A stretch of DNA of 64,000 nucleotides from Owenia fusiformis (taxonomy: Eukaryota; Annelida; Polychaeta; Sabellida; Oweniidae): NCBI GenBank assembly GCA_903813345.2, contig CAIIXF020000004.1:5599525-5663524 (forward strand), written 5' to 3'. The notes under the pieces are model-generated. The model ran no database searches. It worked only from the letters and a program-made list of their open reading frames with translations, and had not been told where the DNA came from. The translations under genes were made by a program, and so were the position numbers. Shown here in pieces: positions 9,834 to 22,309 of the stretch. Positions within the stretch are counted from its first letter, which is position 1. The number at the start of each line of letters is the position of its first letter.

Positions 9834-11463
9834 TGTGCCGGACAAAAAATCAATGTTGTTTTTACCCAAAATTAGACTGGCTTTATTCTGAAAAAGTTAT
9901 TAGAAAATTGCGTTATTAAGTGACAGTAAAAAGGTTAGGTCATCCATTTAGGGCTGATAGCCCAAGTTTTCGACCAAGGTATCAGGATTGGATAGTTAAA
10001 TGTCACATGATTACATTAGCCGATTCTAATTGGATATGAGAAAAATGTGCCGGTAAATTTGAACTGATGTGTTACTGGAAACTACAAAAAGTCTGTCGGT
10101 GAAAGACACCATAAACGTCTAAATCCAAAGTCAGAAGAATCAGATGGCCTCGGGCTGCAATTGTATATTTAAGACGGTTGGATGTCAGGAACAGGTACGT
10201 TCATTTCTTCATCCTAGGTTTGTGCAAATCGGGAATAAAGTTCATAACGGTTATCATGTTTTTTTGTTCTTGTGGACATCTTCATCAGTTCAATGATACA
10301 TATGTTCCTACTATTGTTTTTGAGGATATCCATTTAGTACCAGTGTTCAAAATCACAACTGTAGTGATGCTACTTTTTGCACATAAACAGCCTTCTTTGT
10401 ATAAAAATTACCCTAAAACCGATGTAGGTTGTATTCAATAAAAAAATGTTTAAACAAGTATTCATGCTTTTATTTGATGGTTTTATATGTGTATGTATAC
10501 ATATAACAGTTCTATAAGGCATTTGTGATTGTGAAGTTTAAATAAAAATAGAAATGTTTCAAATGTGCACCTTTTATGCAGACTAGCGTTTTTCAACATG
10601 TTTTGTCTTTTATCAATTGAAGATATGTTTACTATATGATAATTTGGATAGACATAAGAAATCATATTTGAATGATGAAAAACATTTCTTTAAATTTGTA
10701 TGAGGTCTTTAAGTAACTATTCTTTCAAATTCAGTTGAGAATAATAGACAAATCTGAAAAAGGACTCCCTAGTCATAACATCATATAAACTTTTATTTTA
10801 ACTAATATTACCAGAAATCAAACCAATACTACCAAAACTACTTCTTTATTTTCAATTTTTTCAAAGTTGCATTTATTACTTACTTCAAATCATTCCATGG
10901 TGCTCATAGACAACCGTCTTGCGAAAGTTCGTAGTTTGGAAATAGAAAAGCAATGTTTGCATATTTGTGACTCCTTTTCATAATCTACTCATCCATGTGA
11001 AAAAGTAATGTTTGAAAATGGAAAGTGATGAAACTGAATTGCTTAAAATTGAGCCTAAGCATTAATAATTTATTTTATTATAAGCCCAATTTGTTTTTGT
11101 CAGAACAGTCTAAAACTTCAGTTATCAATAAAATCTGATCTTCCTTCTATCAAATAATTTCGCTAATACTCATCACTATTGTTTAATATACTGTCTTTAG
11201 GTTTCAAAGAAATCTCCGCGTCTTATATTCTCACATATTTCGAGGTCTCGTAATAGCAATATATATTTTTGATGCCGTCGTACTATTCATTGGTTTTCAA
11301 TTGAATATAACCTAGCCTTTCTGACTATTCAATGTCTCCTAATTTATCAATAACTAGTTTTTAAGTATTAACACATGTGAACTCTTGATAAGCAGTACCT
11401 AGGGACAAGGTTTTTATTTTTATGATACTTGATCTCACTTCATCACATCCAGGGGATAGAAAC
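9834..11463. other. No gene recognised
   Basis: AT-rich sequence. An 87-codon open frame at 10178-10441 has no domain signature and reads like chance. No repeat partner was found elsewhere in the window. Confidence 0.5.
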
Positions 11464-11506
11464 GCGTCCAGTATTTTCGTCTGGTACAACTGGAAATACT
11501 GGACGC
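11464..11506. repeat. Perfect 13-bp stem hairpin
   Basis: GCGTCCAGTATTT (11464-11476) pairs perfectly with AAATACTGGACGC (11494-11506) across a 17-nt loop. It is isolated from other repeats and more GC-rich than its surroundings. Function unknown. Confidence 0.7.
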
Positions 11507-11626
11507 AGACCTCCATTATCATCCAGAGAGATGTAGGTGTAATTTTACTCGGTAACCTGTGATCGTTTTACATCGTGTCTTAACCTAAAAACAGGCTCAT
11601 CAGATTCCAAGTACATTGGGGAACAT

Positions 11627-14290
11627 TCAATTCTTATAAAATGACAGCTATCCATCTAGTTTTTCTGTAATGCGTGGTTAAGCAAAGAAATATTTTGATT
11701 TTTTTCTTGAAATACACGAATCGAGTTATCTTTCTTTTTATTTACCATTTCATTGACAAGATATGCAATTTTCTTTTGTATGAACTAACAATACAGCCTC
11801 CAATCTGCAAAGGATTGGTATCGATATGGTGAACTTTTTGAACACACGTTTCTCTTAAACCAGTCATCAACATTTTTTATGTTTAGTGCATTGTTTTTTT
11901 GTTCATTTCTACCAATTCTTGAGAATGAAATAAAATGTCTTTCCGAACCTCGTTGGAACAAAATAGGATATACAACGTTTTCTTAGATCTCTCAATACCA
12001 CAGCTATACAAAGGAAAGGACAGGTGGCGGTAAACCCCTCTTTTAGCCCCCCTTCAAAATAAGTATATATTGACATGGAATTGAAGAGGAAGTATGACTT
12101 ATTACTTAAAATGTGATTTCTGAGAATTTAGACATTTGACCTTGACATTAGGGTGGTTTAAAGGTCAACTTTGAAAGATGCTATTTTTGTCACAATTTTG
12201 CCGTTTTCTAATACAAGAAATGAAAGCAATTGGCTTAATTTTGATTTTGACTGATAATAAGCCATGTGAATGGAAATAAAAATATTTTTAATAAAGTCTC
12301 ACGGGCAATTACATGAAAATCTTGAGAATAAATCCCCATATGGACATTTTTGGGGGGATAAATTTTCCTGTTTCAAAAATGAATGTTCTTGTTGTCTTTT
12401 GAGACTCTAACAGTATCCTAATATAAGCATGTTTTAAGAGTTGGGATGTGATTATTATTTTAAATACCCATGACAAGGCCATTTCCAATGTAGATGCCCA
12501 TTGGCATCTACATTGGAATTTGAAATTAAATGTCTGTATGGAGACTTAGTTTTAAAGTTGTTTGCCAATTTGCAGTTCCCATATTTGAATTTCAATATCA
12601 TAAAATATAACCCAGCATCATGTATAAATGGCATGACACTCAAAAGATTGCCTAAAATAATTTCTACTTATTCCCTATTGAGAAAAACACTTAGGCCATT
12701 CAAAATAATTGTCTAATTAATGTCACTAAATTCTATGTTTTCAGAAAAAACAAAATGTTTCCATGTACTCTGTACTTGTAATGCATAGAAATGACAGAGG
12801 GAATTGAGATCATGAAATATATTGTATTGAAATGAGTTCCAAGATTGATTAAAAACTACATGTATATAAGCTTTAATATTGTCTTCATTAACAAGGTCAT
12901 CTGAATCAAGAGGTGTTACTTGCCTTTCCACTTTGATTTATTGCATTTTCACTATTAAATAATATATAAAACCCTTTAAATAAATAAAGGTTTTGTAGTT
13001 TTTAATATAAGGCCCTTCATCAGAATGCCAACATATAATTAATTTTGAATGGCCTAATCTGTACATGCAGTAATGTAGTGTACATGTATGCCCAGGTTAG
13101 CAGCCATATTGAAAACATAAACCAGTCAGCCTAATTTTCATCACAAAAGTTAAGTTTTAGTGGTGAGCCCAAACTCCCACAAAAATGATATTTGCAGAGA
13201 AGCTACTTTACAGTCTCTGCATTATACAGTTTCAATATCTTTTTTGTGGGAGAATGGGCTGATGGTTAAATTTTCATCGAAAGGAAATGAGCACCATGCT
13301 AAAACTTGATAACAAAGTGAACAAAAAAATGACAATGTTTTCCAGATTTGCATTGGTAAACTTCATACATAGCTAGATTTTTTAAATGTTGTACTCCGAA
13401 TGCTTGCATGCCATATGTTCCATATAATAAATTCTATGTAATGATAAGTTTTGATATTATTTTGATGGTAAACATAGTGTGTACCCATATTCAGACAGCC
13501 TTGTGATAGGGGTTCTTACTGCCAATTTTTCAAAAAAACTGAAAACTAATGCCACTTTTTGAAATTGCACCCCTCAAGAAAAAAGGTTTATCAACAACTT
13601 GCAATCGGTTTTGAAAGTAAACGGAAGAATGAGTTTTTTGGAAAAAGTCTAAGTTGACCAATAGTCTCTTAAATGGACCTGTTCTTTTGGTTGATTTTAG
13701 AAAAAGTATGCAAAAACTTTAAACAACCCCCCCCCCCCTCCTGAAAATAGATAAAAACTAAGATAAACCTTTTATTTCATTGAAATGATACTTTTTAAAA
13801 CTCAACCAAACTTTCCTTTGTACAATTACAATATTGAGAGACCTAAACACATTGTGTTGTTTATGTTGTTTTGTTCCAATGAGGTTTTTATAGATGTTTC
13901 ATTCCATTCCGAACATATGATACCAAGAGCAGTGTCTGATGTGTTTTCTAAAACAATATAGAGAAAAGGATATATATATATTTCAAATTATAATGTTACC
14001 ATCCAAAAGATGACCATTAAATTGACGATGTGTAAATTTTTCAGAATGTTTTTGATGACTGGTTTAAGAGAAACGCATGTTCAAAAAGTTCACCATATCG
14101 ATACCACTCCTTTGCCGACTGGAAGCTGTATTCTTATTCCATACACAGGAAAATTGCATATCTTGTAAATGAAATGGTAAATAAAAAGGAATCTGACTCG
14201 ATTCGTGTATTTCCTGGGAAAAAATCAAAGTATTTCCGTGCTTAACCCCACATTACAAAAAACGACTATTATTTTATAAGAATTTGTGGT
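11627..14290. mobile_element. 2.7-kb foldback element, arms about 420-500 bp
   Basis: 11,627-12,045 is an imperfect inverted copy of 13,790-14,290. Shared anchors are GGTTAAGC, ATACACGAATCGAGT, ATCGATATGGTGAACTTTTT, CTTAAACCAGTCATCAA and TACAAAGGAAAG. The 1.7-kb middle is AT-rich and shows no transposase. The arms differ at many sites, so this copy is old. Exact ends and target duplication are unclear. Confidence 0.75.
12483..12518. repeat. Perfect 16-bp inverted repeat with 4-nt loop
   Basis: TTCCAATGTAGATGCC (12483-12498) and GGCATCTACATTGGAA (12503-12518) pair perfectly around CATT. It lies in the middle of the foldback element. Confidence 0.8.
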
Positions 14291-15090
14291 CTTGGAGCAA
14301 TACAAAGATTAATATGTTTATACAAAATACATGCACAAGATATATTCCGTTCATATCAATAAAAGTCTTGTGTTAAATTGAATCCTCTCAGGGAAGACAG
14401 ATCAGATCGCTCAAGAGAGGTTCCAAAGGCAAGGAGTCTATATTTTTGTTCATATTCCAATTTAAACTGTTAAATCATGAATAAAATTCTAACAACGTTA
14501 AACAAAACATGATTTCTACAATAACGATGCATAAATTTACCTTTATTTTCCCTTTCAAAAATTTATTACTATGTCTTCCATGACTCTATAAAGCCGATTA
14601 CATTCCGAACCTGAATACACTCATTTTTAACGTTTCCACCTCTACAAAGTTACATTTGCCCTAATTATCCGGTGTAAAGGCAATTTCTGGAGATTAAAGT
14701 GCTGTGTAACAAGGGTTAACGTTTTATACATATAGTATGTCTCTTGTAGTCTCAACCACTTTCTGTTGATGATGTCTGAAACAAACGTATTAAAACTGGA
14801 CCGAGATTCAAATTGCACATAGACCGAATAGTAGAGCGTTTACATATCGTTTCCCAGTTTTTTCCCTCCCGACCCAATCTGAGTCCAATGATATTTAAAG
14901 ACCTCAATTTTATGTACGATTTAGATTCTTTTGGATAGTTAATAATGTCATATGGTTGTATGTAGTGAATTGTATGTATGGGTCATACTTTACTTCTTAA
15001 AATATGCTAATTAATTTGAAGTTTTTAAATTATAGTCTTCTTGAGCTTTGAAAGCGCGATAAGGCACAATTTGCCTGATGGAGTGATGTA

Positions 15091-15962
15091 CACCCCCTCC
15101 ATCAGTTTGGCAACCTTAGCTCCCTCAATGAACTACGTGTTAAAGCCTCTTTACCTTTGATTTTTTTTATTTACTTGACCTGCGATGAAAATACTTATAC
15201 TATTGATGGAAACGTAATTTGACTTTATTTCCAATACTTCCAAATTTTCTAAATTTTTTTCCTCTATTACAATAAGTCGATAATGATGATAAATTTGATG
15301 ATTTTTTGAAAATCGACATTCCCATGTTAACCAATGGGAAATGGTAGGTTTGCCGCAAGTCATATGACAGAATATCCATCCATCCGAGTCCTTGTAAAAA
15401 TACAAATTTGGCAGGCAATTGAATTTGAACTTTATTTAACAAAAAAATTATATGTTTCTTCAGGTTCAACAAAGTTATAGGGCTTTAAAGTCAAAATTGT
15501 TTTTCAAAAAACCTCTTCCATTGAAATAACACAGGAGGCGAAAAATTATTTTCAAAAACGACTTTGAAGAGCTGTAACTTTAGTATTCATCAAATGAACT
15601 AAACACTTAGTGTACAAAAAAGTTAGACAATTCAATTTTTTATATAAAAATATTTTTTGCTGAATCTTTTACTGAAAAGATATCCTGATTTCTGATTTGC
15701 CCCAAACCCTCCATTTCCCATTGGTTTACATGGGAATGACGATTTTCAAAAATTCAGCAAATTTATCATCATTTTTCGACCTATTGTAATTGAGGAAAAA
15801 TTGGGAAATTCTAGAGGTATTGGAAATAAAGTCAATTTACGTTTCCATCAATATTATACGTTATTTCATCGCAGGTTAAGTAAATAAAAATTCAAACATA
15901 AAGAGGCTTTAACACGTAGTTCAATGGGGAAGCTATGGTTGCCAAACTTATGGAGGGGAGTG
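15091..15962. mobile_element. MITE family 1, copy 1: palindromic TA-target element (872 bp)
   Basis: Terminal repeats CACTCCCCTCCATAAGTT-like at both ends (left end here CACCCCCTCC) with TA duplicated outside (15089-15090, 15963-15964). The arms pair for about 300 bp each, so the transcript would form a long hairpin. Two more copies lie at 49,068-49,936 and 59,941-60,813. No transposase; the TA target suggests mobilisation by a Tc1/mariner enzyme. Confidence 0.93.
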
Positions 15963-15964
15963 TA

Positions 15965-17027
15965 TATGCCAATACTATAGCTTCATTCCTAAAAATATCT
16001 AAGATCACATATATAAAGCAAAAATGTAACTTAATATTCAAATGGCACATACATTGAATGATGTTTAAGTTATGACAAGTTTAGATTGAACGTGTCAAAG
16101 CAGATTGTCCTCATTATCAAGGAAATTTTACTTGAAAAACAATGTTCAATATTTGTAACTTTATCAACAATAATTGTATAATAATAATATTGCATATATA
16201 TCATTTATGAACAAGTAATATACTCATATACTAATGGAAAATTAATATATTGCAAATTGATTTACTTATGGACATATATACACTGCTATATATGTGAAAA
16301 TTGCCACCCGTTCCCCACCAACTCCTTACATTTCTATATACAAAACTTGGGAAGTTAGATAAATGGAAAATAATGATATTTACACGCAACACGATCCGAA
16401 TTAGTTCACAACAAAAAAGATCCAGGGAGTTACACAGTCACATGATTTTATCCTCCACTTGTTTTTAAATACTGCTACGCAAACCAGTTAATTCTTATTT
16501 TAAGTAAATCTCAGTAAATGTTTTTAATATGTATATTTTGGGGCTACTGAATGATATCCTATGGGAAATTCCTCAAAGAGAAAATTCTTGGGATTAAGGA
16601 AGGGGTACCATTTACACAATTTGAGAAATTATTGGTATACACGAAACCTATTTAAAACAGCATTAACATTATTTAAAAGTGATCGTAATAACGATTCCGA
16701 GCCCTCTGAAGTTTGAAAAATAACAATACCTGGGTGTTAATCATAGATAATCCTTGAAAATGAGTAATATTTTTTCGGATTATATGGTGCAATCTTATAG
16801 TCAATAAAATGTTTTAAAGTGTATTGATGTCTTTAGATGAAAACCAAGCGAAATGCATGAAAAAGCTCCCAAGATTCAATGCAATATACAAACATCTCGC
16901 GGTCCTTTACAATTCGTTTACAATTTCAAAATCTGTTTTTTATAGTAACGCACCACATTTCTTGCGTTAAGCAAAATAATGAAAACATTTTGTACATGCA
17001 TCCAAAAATAAAAGTTTCATTTTCATA
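15965..17027 (+). other. Probable intron upstream of the TRAF exon
   Basis: AT-rich, no domain-bearing open frame. It ends in a pyrimidine-rich tract leading into the splice acceptor at 17,039. RING or TRAF-type zinc-finger exons expected upstream were not recognised anywhere from 1 to 17,039. Confidence 0.5.
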
Positions 17028-17039
17028 TTTTTATTTTAG
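17028..17039 (+). promoter_or_regulatory. 3' splice site of the TRAF terminal exon
   Basis: TTTTTATTTTAG ends at 17,039. From the next base the TRAF frame is open without stops, which supports a phase-0 acceptor here rather than a start at the internal Met. Confidence 0.75.
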
Positions 17040-18023
17040 GAAATCGTTAATGTAGAGAGACACAAAAGAGAGTTTGCTGGGCAACACTTTAAATTTGTAC
17101 ACCAAGCTCATAGGGAGGCATGCAAGATTTGCAAACTTATAACTGACGATGTATGGCAGTCTATGGTTGAAGCAATAGAGCGTTTCAAAAATATATTATC
17201 AAGGTTAGAGCGCCAAACAGGAACCGGAAATAATACTAGTGGAGGTACTGATAAAATCAAATTGTTGGCTGAGGCATCGGAATTATCAGATCGCAAAGTG
17301 CAGACATTTGAAAGTGTATTGGATGTTTTGAAGGATGAGTCAACGTGGATGAAAAATAGATTAAACAGCTTAGAAAGTGGTATTCAAAAACATTTTTTCA
17401 ACGTTTTGAAGAATCTGTTCGTTCATCATCAGAGAACAAACAAATTCATCAACAATCAGGAACATTCTATCAAAAGTCTGGACTCGTCTATGGACCAGTT
17501 TAAACTTGTGGTACACAATGGTGTTATGATTTTTCCGATTGAAAACTTCTTAGAAAAATTCAACGCTGCAAAAATAAGGGATCCAGCTAGTATAACATCA
17601 CCTGGGTTCTATACACGACGAGGAGGTTACAAACTTAAACTTCGAGTGTATCTTAACGGGGACGGATTGGGTTTGGGCACGCATATAAGTATCTACATCA
17701 TGGTGTGCAAGAGTGAATTTGACGCCCTTCTCCCCTGGCCATTTAACCAAAAAATCACGCTTGGTATCCTTAACCAAAAGGACCCTACTTTGGATTATAT
17801 GGACGCGTTCCGACCAAATAAAGCTTTGAATACTTGGGGTAAGCCCGTAAGTGAAACAAATACACCAACTGGGATACCAAAATTTCTGAGCTTGGAGACG
17901 CTCCTTGACCCAGATCAAGGATTTGTTGTGGATGACTTACTATATGTAAAGGTCATCATAGAACAAGAGCCTAAAACGCCGCTCTCTGCTTTCCTTGGTT
18001 ACAAGGAGATAGAGGAACAATGA
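17040..18023 (+). CDS. Terminal exon of a TNF receptor-associated factor (TRAF)-like gene, coiled coil plus MATH/TRAF-C domain
   Basis: This exon has 327 codons plus a stop. Its first 41 codons (starting EIVNVERHKREF) lie before the first Met at 17,163 and stay open back to a splice acceptor, so it is an exon end, not a complete gene. The first third is charged and helical, suiting the TRAF-N coiled coil. The C-terminal 150 residues are a clear TRAF-C/MATH domain: SPGFYTRRGGYKLKLRVYLN, GDGLGLGTHISIYI, FDALLPWPFNQKITL, DAFRP and PVSETNTPTGIPKF match conserved TRAF blocks in order. TRAFs are cytoplasmic adaptors that trimerise and bind tails of TNF-receptor/IL-1-receptor-type receptors, feeding NF-kB and JNK signalling. 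The RING and zinc-finger part must be upstream, outside the window, or absent. TRAF expansions are common in marine invertebrates, so the subtype is not assigned. Confidence 0.92.
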   Translation, partial: EIVNVERHKREFAGQHFKFVHQAHREACKICKLITDDVWQSMVEAIERFKNILSRLERQTGTGNNTSGGTDKIKLLAEASELSDRKVQTFESVLDVLKDESTWMKNRLNSLESGIQKHFFNVLKNLFVHHQRTNKFINNQEHSIKSLDSSMDQFKLVVHNGVMIFPIENFLEKFNAAKIRDPASITSPGFYTRRGGYKLKLRVYLNGDGLGLGTHISIYIMVCKSEFDALLPWPFNQKITLGILNQKDPTLDYMDAFRPNKALNTWGKPVSETNTPTGIPKFLSLETLLDPDQGFVVDDLLYVKVIIEQEPKTPLSAFLGYKEIEEQ

Positions 18024-18165
18024 ATTGAAGCGATTGATTACAGTTATGCTGAAAGGGCGTATATGCGATTTACTGTATATGAAAAAATCGACATTACATA
18101 ATTGCTAATTTTGCTATTACTTCATGAAACTTTCACAATTAAAGGTACATATCTGACTTTATTCT

Positions 18166-18171
18166 AATAAA
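18166..18171 (+). terminator. Poly(A) signal AATAAA of the TRAF gene
   Basis: Canonical AATAAA 143 bp after the stop codon, in an AT-rich 3' UTR. Confidence 0.6.
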
Positions 18172-18848
18172 TTTCCTGACAATCAACTTAGTATTGACAC
18201 AGTTATTGTTACTATATACAGGGTGGGCCGACAAACGTCCACGTTTTTGTTTTGCTACAACGTTTTTGTTATTACAGAAAATGTTTAAATCATATATCAT
18301 TGGAAAGACAATTCAATTTCCAACAAAATGATATATAATTCATTTCATATAAATTAGCACTTGTCTTAAAATAATATTTCGAGTACCACGGGGGTAAAAA
18401 TCATGATTCATCAATTGCTGAAGACGGAATGCTAGAAACTGGCCAGACAGATATAACCCCTATGTCAGCTTTGGGGATATAATTCTAATTATATGAGGTC
18501 AAAATTGCTGATTTATGTATCAAATGAAAAAAAATTGATTTACAAATTATTGAGTTATTTTACCATTTTGATAGCTATTTGTCATATAGCCCAAATAATG
18601 TAGTAAAGTCTGTATACAATAGTTTAATATTTACTAATTTTCAAGACATTTTGGAGAAAATGCCTATATAAGGCTAAATGATATCATGAAATGGGTAATA
18701 ATGATATTGCACTTATATAACTAACTTAACTGACATTTTAAATGGCAGACAATGCAATCATAGACACCAGAAGAGGAAATAATGGAAATGTATTACATAT
18801 CATGGATTATGGGAAAATTCCAACCGAGTTTCTTTGCCAAACGTGTTT
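18172..18848. other. Noncoding, one mariner-like TIR end
   Basis: At 18,217 TATACAGGGTGGGCCGAC resembles the terminal repeat of Tc1/mariner elements, but no matching opposite end was found. No coding signal. Confidence 0.35.
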
Positions 18849-19497
18849 GAAGCAAATATCAATGTATCTAACAATCTAACTTTATAACGAATTACAATGC
18901 ATAAAATAGGTTCCATGATAAAAATGCAAGAAAAGAAAAGTTATAGCAAAATTAGCAATACTTATTGGACGTCCAGTACAATAAGTAACTTTCTTATTGT
19001 ATCTCTCTTGTGATTAGAGGTAAATAAATATACATTAAAATTTAGATACTAAATGGTTAATTATTAGCATTAAACGACATCTATTAACATTATAACGAAA
19101 CTAGTATCGATTTGATTTTCATGTCACCACCAGATGAGATGGCATATTATTATAGTTTCCAATTTTTGTTGCCGGTATTCGGCGGTTGGTGTTTAGCGGT
19201 CGGCGTCCGTAACAGAAGGCAGGTTGTGACATATTGCATGTAAATGCCTTTATTTTAATTGTTTTAATGTCATCGACGTAATCGATGGAAATAGATGTGC
19301 AAAGAAATTGTTATTTACATTGTTAGATGGCGATGTTTAATCAGTCTTGAGCAATTATTAAATATATGATTTTAGATCGTTTTACCATCATGTTCTCTAT
19401 AATTCAAGCAATGTCTATCACGTCTTCTTGTGAAACGTATATACCTGGGTAGGCAAATAAAATGTCTATTTCGTTATCTTGTGCGTTTATATTTATG
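18849..19497 (+). repeat. Dispersed repeat R, copy 1
   Basis: Direct near-copy of 48,403-49,062, sharing for example GGTTCCATGATAAAAATGCA and CGTAACAGAAGGCAGGTTG. Unclassified and noncoding. Copy 2 lies next to MITE family 1 copy 2 and the right-hand MITE family 2 copy. Confidence 0.85.
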
Positions 19498-19789
19498 CGT
19501 TACCAGCCTTAATTTGGCGTACCCTTCATGCCATTTCGTGCATGTCAATAGAAAATGGTTGACTGACTCAACTTAATACAAATCACAACATATACATATA
19601 CTATTTATACCATTATTTTTTATACGGGGGATCGTGGCAATCCGGGGAAAATCGCATCATTGTTTTACATATTTTAAGGCATTCTGGTTTTATTTTCTGT
19701 GTACAGAGAATCCACCACACACTTGGCTTAAGAGGTCCTAGAGATGCATTATTAATGTCACATATATTTACATATTAGTCATGCTGTTG

Positions 19790-21276
19790 GGTAACTTCCA
19801 TCATTACTTCCCGTGTATTGTAATTAATGATCTGATCACCGTATAACCTGGTGGGTATTACAAAGCTGTTGTATAGTTATGGCTAGACGGGGTGGTAATC
19901 CTCCCGATTTATGTCCAAGTCCGAAGAGTGAAAACAACTTTCTCTTCCTTATTGATATCTTCTGTTTGACAGTGGAATGCCTACATTTGGAAGTGGATAC
20001 ATCATTTACGATATCATTTTCCAGTCTAAATTCAAAATATCTTTAAGAGCCATGTGTTAATGCCACACATTGTCCTGGATGAAGGATATACCTCCATTTA
20101 TTACGTATACTATGCTTGAAGGAAATATCCAATAACGTTCATAACGCCTGGAAACAGTGCTATCAATGCTATGTCATCCGCATATGCAGGGGAACAAGTA
20201 TTGATTCACATGATTTTTGCACCAAGGTTACTTTTTTCAAGTTCCATGAGTAGGTCACATATATAGCATTGGTAGAGGAGCATGGTATTAACAGCCCCTT
20301 GAAAAACGCCCTGAGCGACTTTAAAGGGCCTTGACATTGTTCCTGCTGCCCGCACGATGCAGTAGCCTTAGTTCTAGTACGAGTCGCAGAAGAGTCTCAA
20401 TAGTTTTCCCTTGATCCTAGTGTTGACATAAAATTTGTGAAACAGCCCATTAATCCAGCAAGTATCAAAAGCGGTCTGAATGTGTAATAGTGCAACGTGT
20501 ACTGTGCTCCCTCGTGGCGTGTTATAGTCTGTTGTTTCATGTAAAAGTAGTGACGTATGCAATGACGAGCATCCTTCCATGACCTTGGAGTTTTGGTATA
20601 ATACTTAACAGTCTCGGTTTATATCGAGAAAGAAGTATGCTGTTGCGGAGTTTCCGGATTACGGACATTAACTTAGTTCCCCTGTGATGAGTAGTGGTCT
20701 CGCACGCCTCATTTGATGAGGGGGATAAGTATTTCCGTTCTGAAGTTTTGGGGGGCGTATTCATTGTCGACAACGTTCTGAAATAAGCAGAACAGTATTT
20801 TCAATACAGTCGGACCAGCATATTAAATGTGTTCCATTGATATATTATCTATTCCAGTAGCTTTGCCTGGTTTCATCTTTTTCAGTGAATCTGTGATTTC
20901 CGCATAGGATAACTTTTCATCCAGAAAATCGTCTGGCTCATCATAGGATCTCTATCTAAATTGCTCTATGTCATTTTCACATCAATTTTGAAATTATTGT
21001 CGAACATATTGCTTTCCAATTGTGTTGCCAGTGTTTTGAAATGCGTTCGCCAAACTTCGCACACGTCTTCTTGGTTACTGAATATTACGCCATTTTTGAT
21101 TCGATCAGATGTATTTGATTGTTTCCTACTTTGTTGTATCAGATACCAAAAGAAGCGTTGGTCTAAGCTTTCGGAATCGTAAAGTTTTTTCACCTCACAT
21201 CGTTCGTAGTCAATATCCGCTTGGTAGTATGCCTTGTAGAATGATTTCATTTTATACTGCATGAATAACACTTGTA
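19790..21276 (-). pseudogene. LINE E, 3' portion (linker, RT, downstream), degenerate
   Basis: Minus-strand remnant of a non-LTR retrotransposon related to LINE A (29.3-32.8 kb). Recognisable pieces from right to left: the EN-RT linker (YKAYYQADIDYE, then FFWYLIQQSRK), RT motifs MSVIRKLRNS and GCSSLHTSLLL, the box AYADDIALIA near 20,170, and KLFSLFGLGHKSGGLPP near 19,920. Frameshifts and stops throughout show it is dead. Its 5' edge is cut at 21,276 exactly where MITE family 2 copy 1 begins. The missing upstream part of the same protein resumes at 50,349 next to the other MITE copy, also on the minus strand. Confidence 0.85.
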
Positions 21277-21664
21277 CTCACCTAGTTACGCTGACGATAC
21301 GTCAGCGTAACAAGATGGAAGAACTCCCGGGCTTCGTTTTCGGTAAGATATTTTTATTTCTCGATTCCACACCACTTATAAGTCAAGTTGTGGACAATAA
21401 TTTGGCTCAAAGTTATGGAAGATAGTCTAGTTTGAGAATATGCAGGCGGTTCTATGTTCGGTATATTACGAAGACGCAATTCACATATTTAGTCCCTCGC
21501 TTTTGTTACATTGACGATCTTCATGGATATTGCCAATTGCCAAACTAGACTATCTTCCTTAACTTTGAGCAAAATTATTGTCCACAACTTGACTTGTAAG
21601 TGGTGTAAAATCGAGAAATAAAAATATCTTACCGAAACCGAAGCCCGGAAGTTCTTCCATCTTG
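21277..21664. mobile_element. MITE family 2, copy 1 (palindromic)
   Basis: Starts CTCACCTAGTTACGCTGACG after a TA (21275-21276), then a short palindrome around CGTCAGCGTAAC and a long inverted pair: AAGATGGAAGAACT...GTCTAGTTTG against CAAACTAGAC...GTTCTTCCATCTT. The outermost roughly 35 bp expected on the right are missing. It is a direct-orientation copy, about 97% identical by eye, of 49,941-50,346. No coding capacity. Confidence 0.88.
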
Positions 21665-22309
21665 GTTTTCTTTCTTTTGTGAATGGATGTTGACCCTTTG
21701 AAACGCCTATGGACTTGGAGACTGGATTTATTTATCTATCCCACATCATTTGAGACTGAATGCTCTATCTTGTATGAGTATACTTGTATCTACAACTATT
21801 TTTGAGGTTATGAGTATTGGCTATCAATTGGCTATCAATTTCTAATTTTTTCAACATGTAATTGTAATGACTTCAGTATGAATGTAATGTCCCTTGGTCT
21901 TCTGGTCTTGTATTGTGATATTGGTTCTTGAATGGTGGGGGGAAAGGGGGTATTAGACATTGTTTCGTTTCACGTTAGATCATGGTTTTGGGCTATATGG
22001 GGTTTACCCCTCACTGCCTCGTGGTTATATATATATTCAATGCTTTATTGTACTAGAAATCCCTTTCGGGTAAGCGTACAGCAAATAAACATAAAATAAA
22101 AAATAAAACTATACATACAATTACAATAACATACATTGCAAATTTTAAATGGCATATAGTGACAACATAATGATATTGACTGATCATTAGATATATACCA
22201 ACCACTACTATACTATTAGCTTACATGTATATATTTATATTGTTGATATAGTTGATCTCTTTTCAATTATTTCAAAAGGTATTTTGCAAAGATGATACAC
22301 GTGTTACCC
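21665..22309. other. No gene recognised
   Basis: AT-rich noncoding sequence including one short tandem duplication (GGCTATCAATT twice near 21,820). Nothing else supported. Confidence 0.45.

Noticed and set aside
15151-15472. Open frames in MITE family 1, also at 49,243
   Set aside because: They follow the palindromic noncoding repeat and are not preserved between copies.
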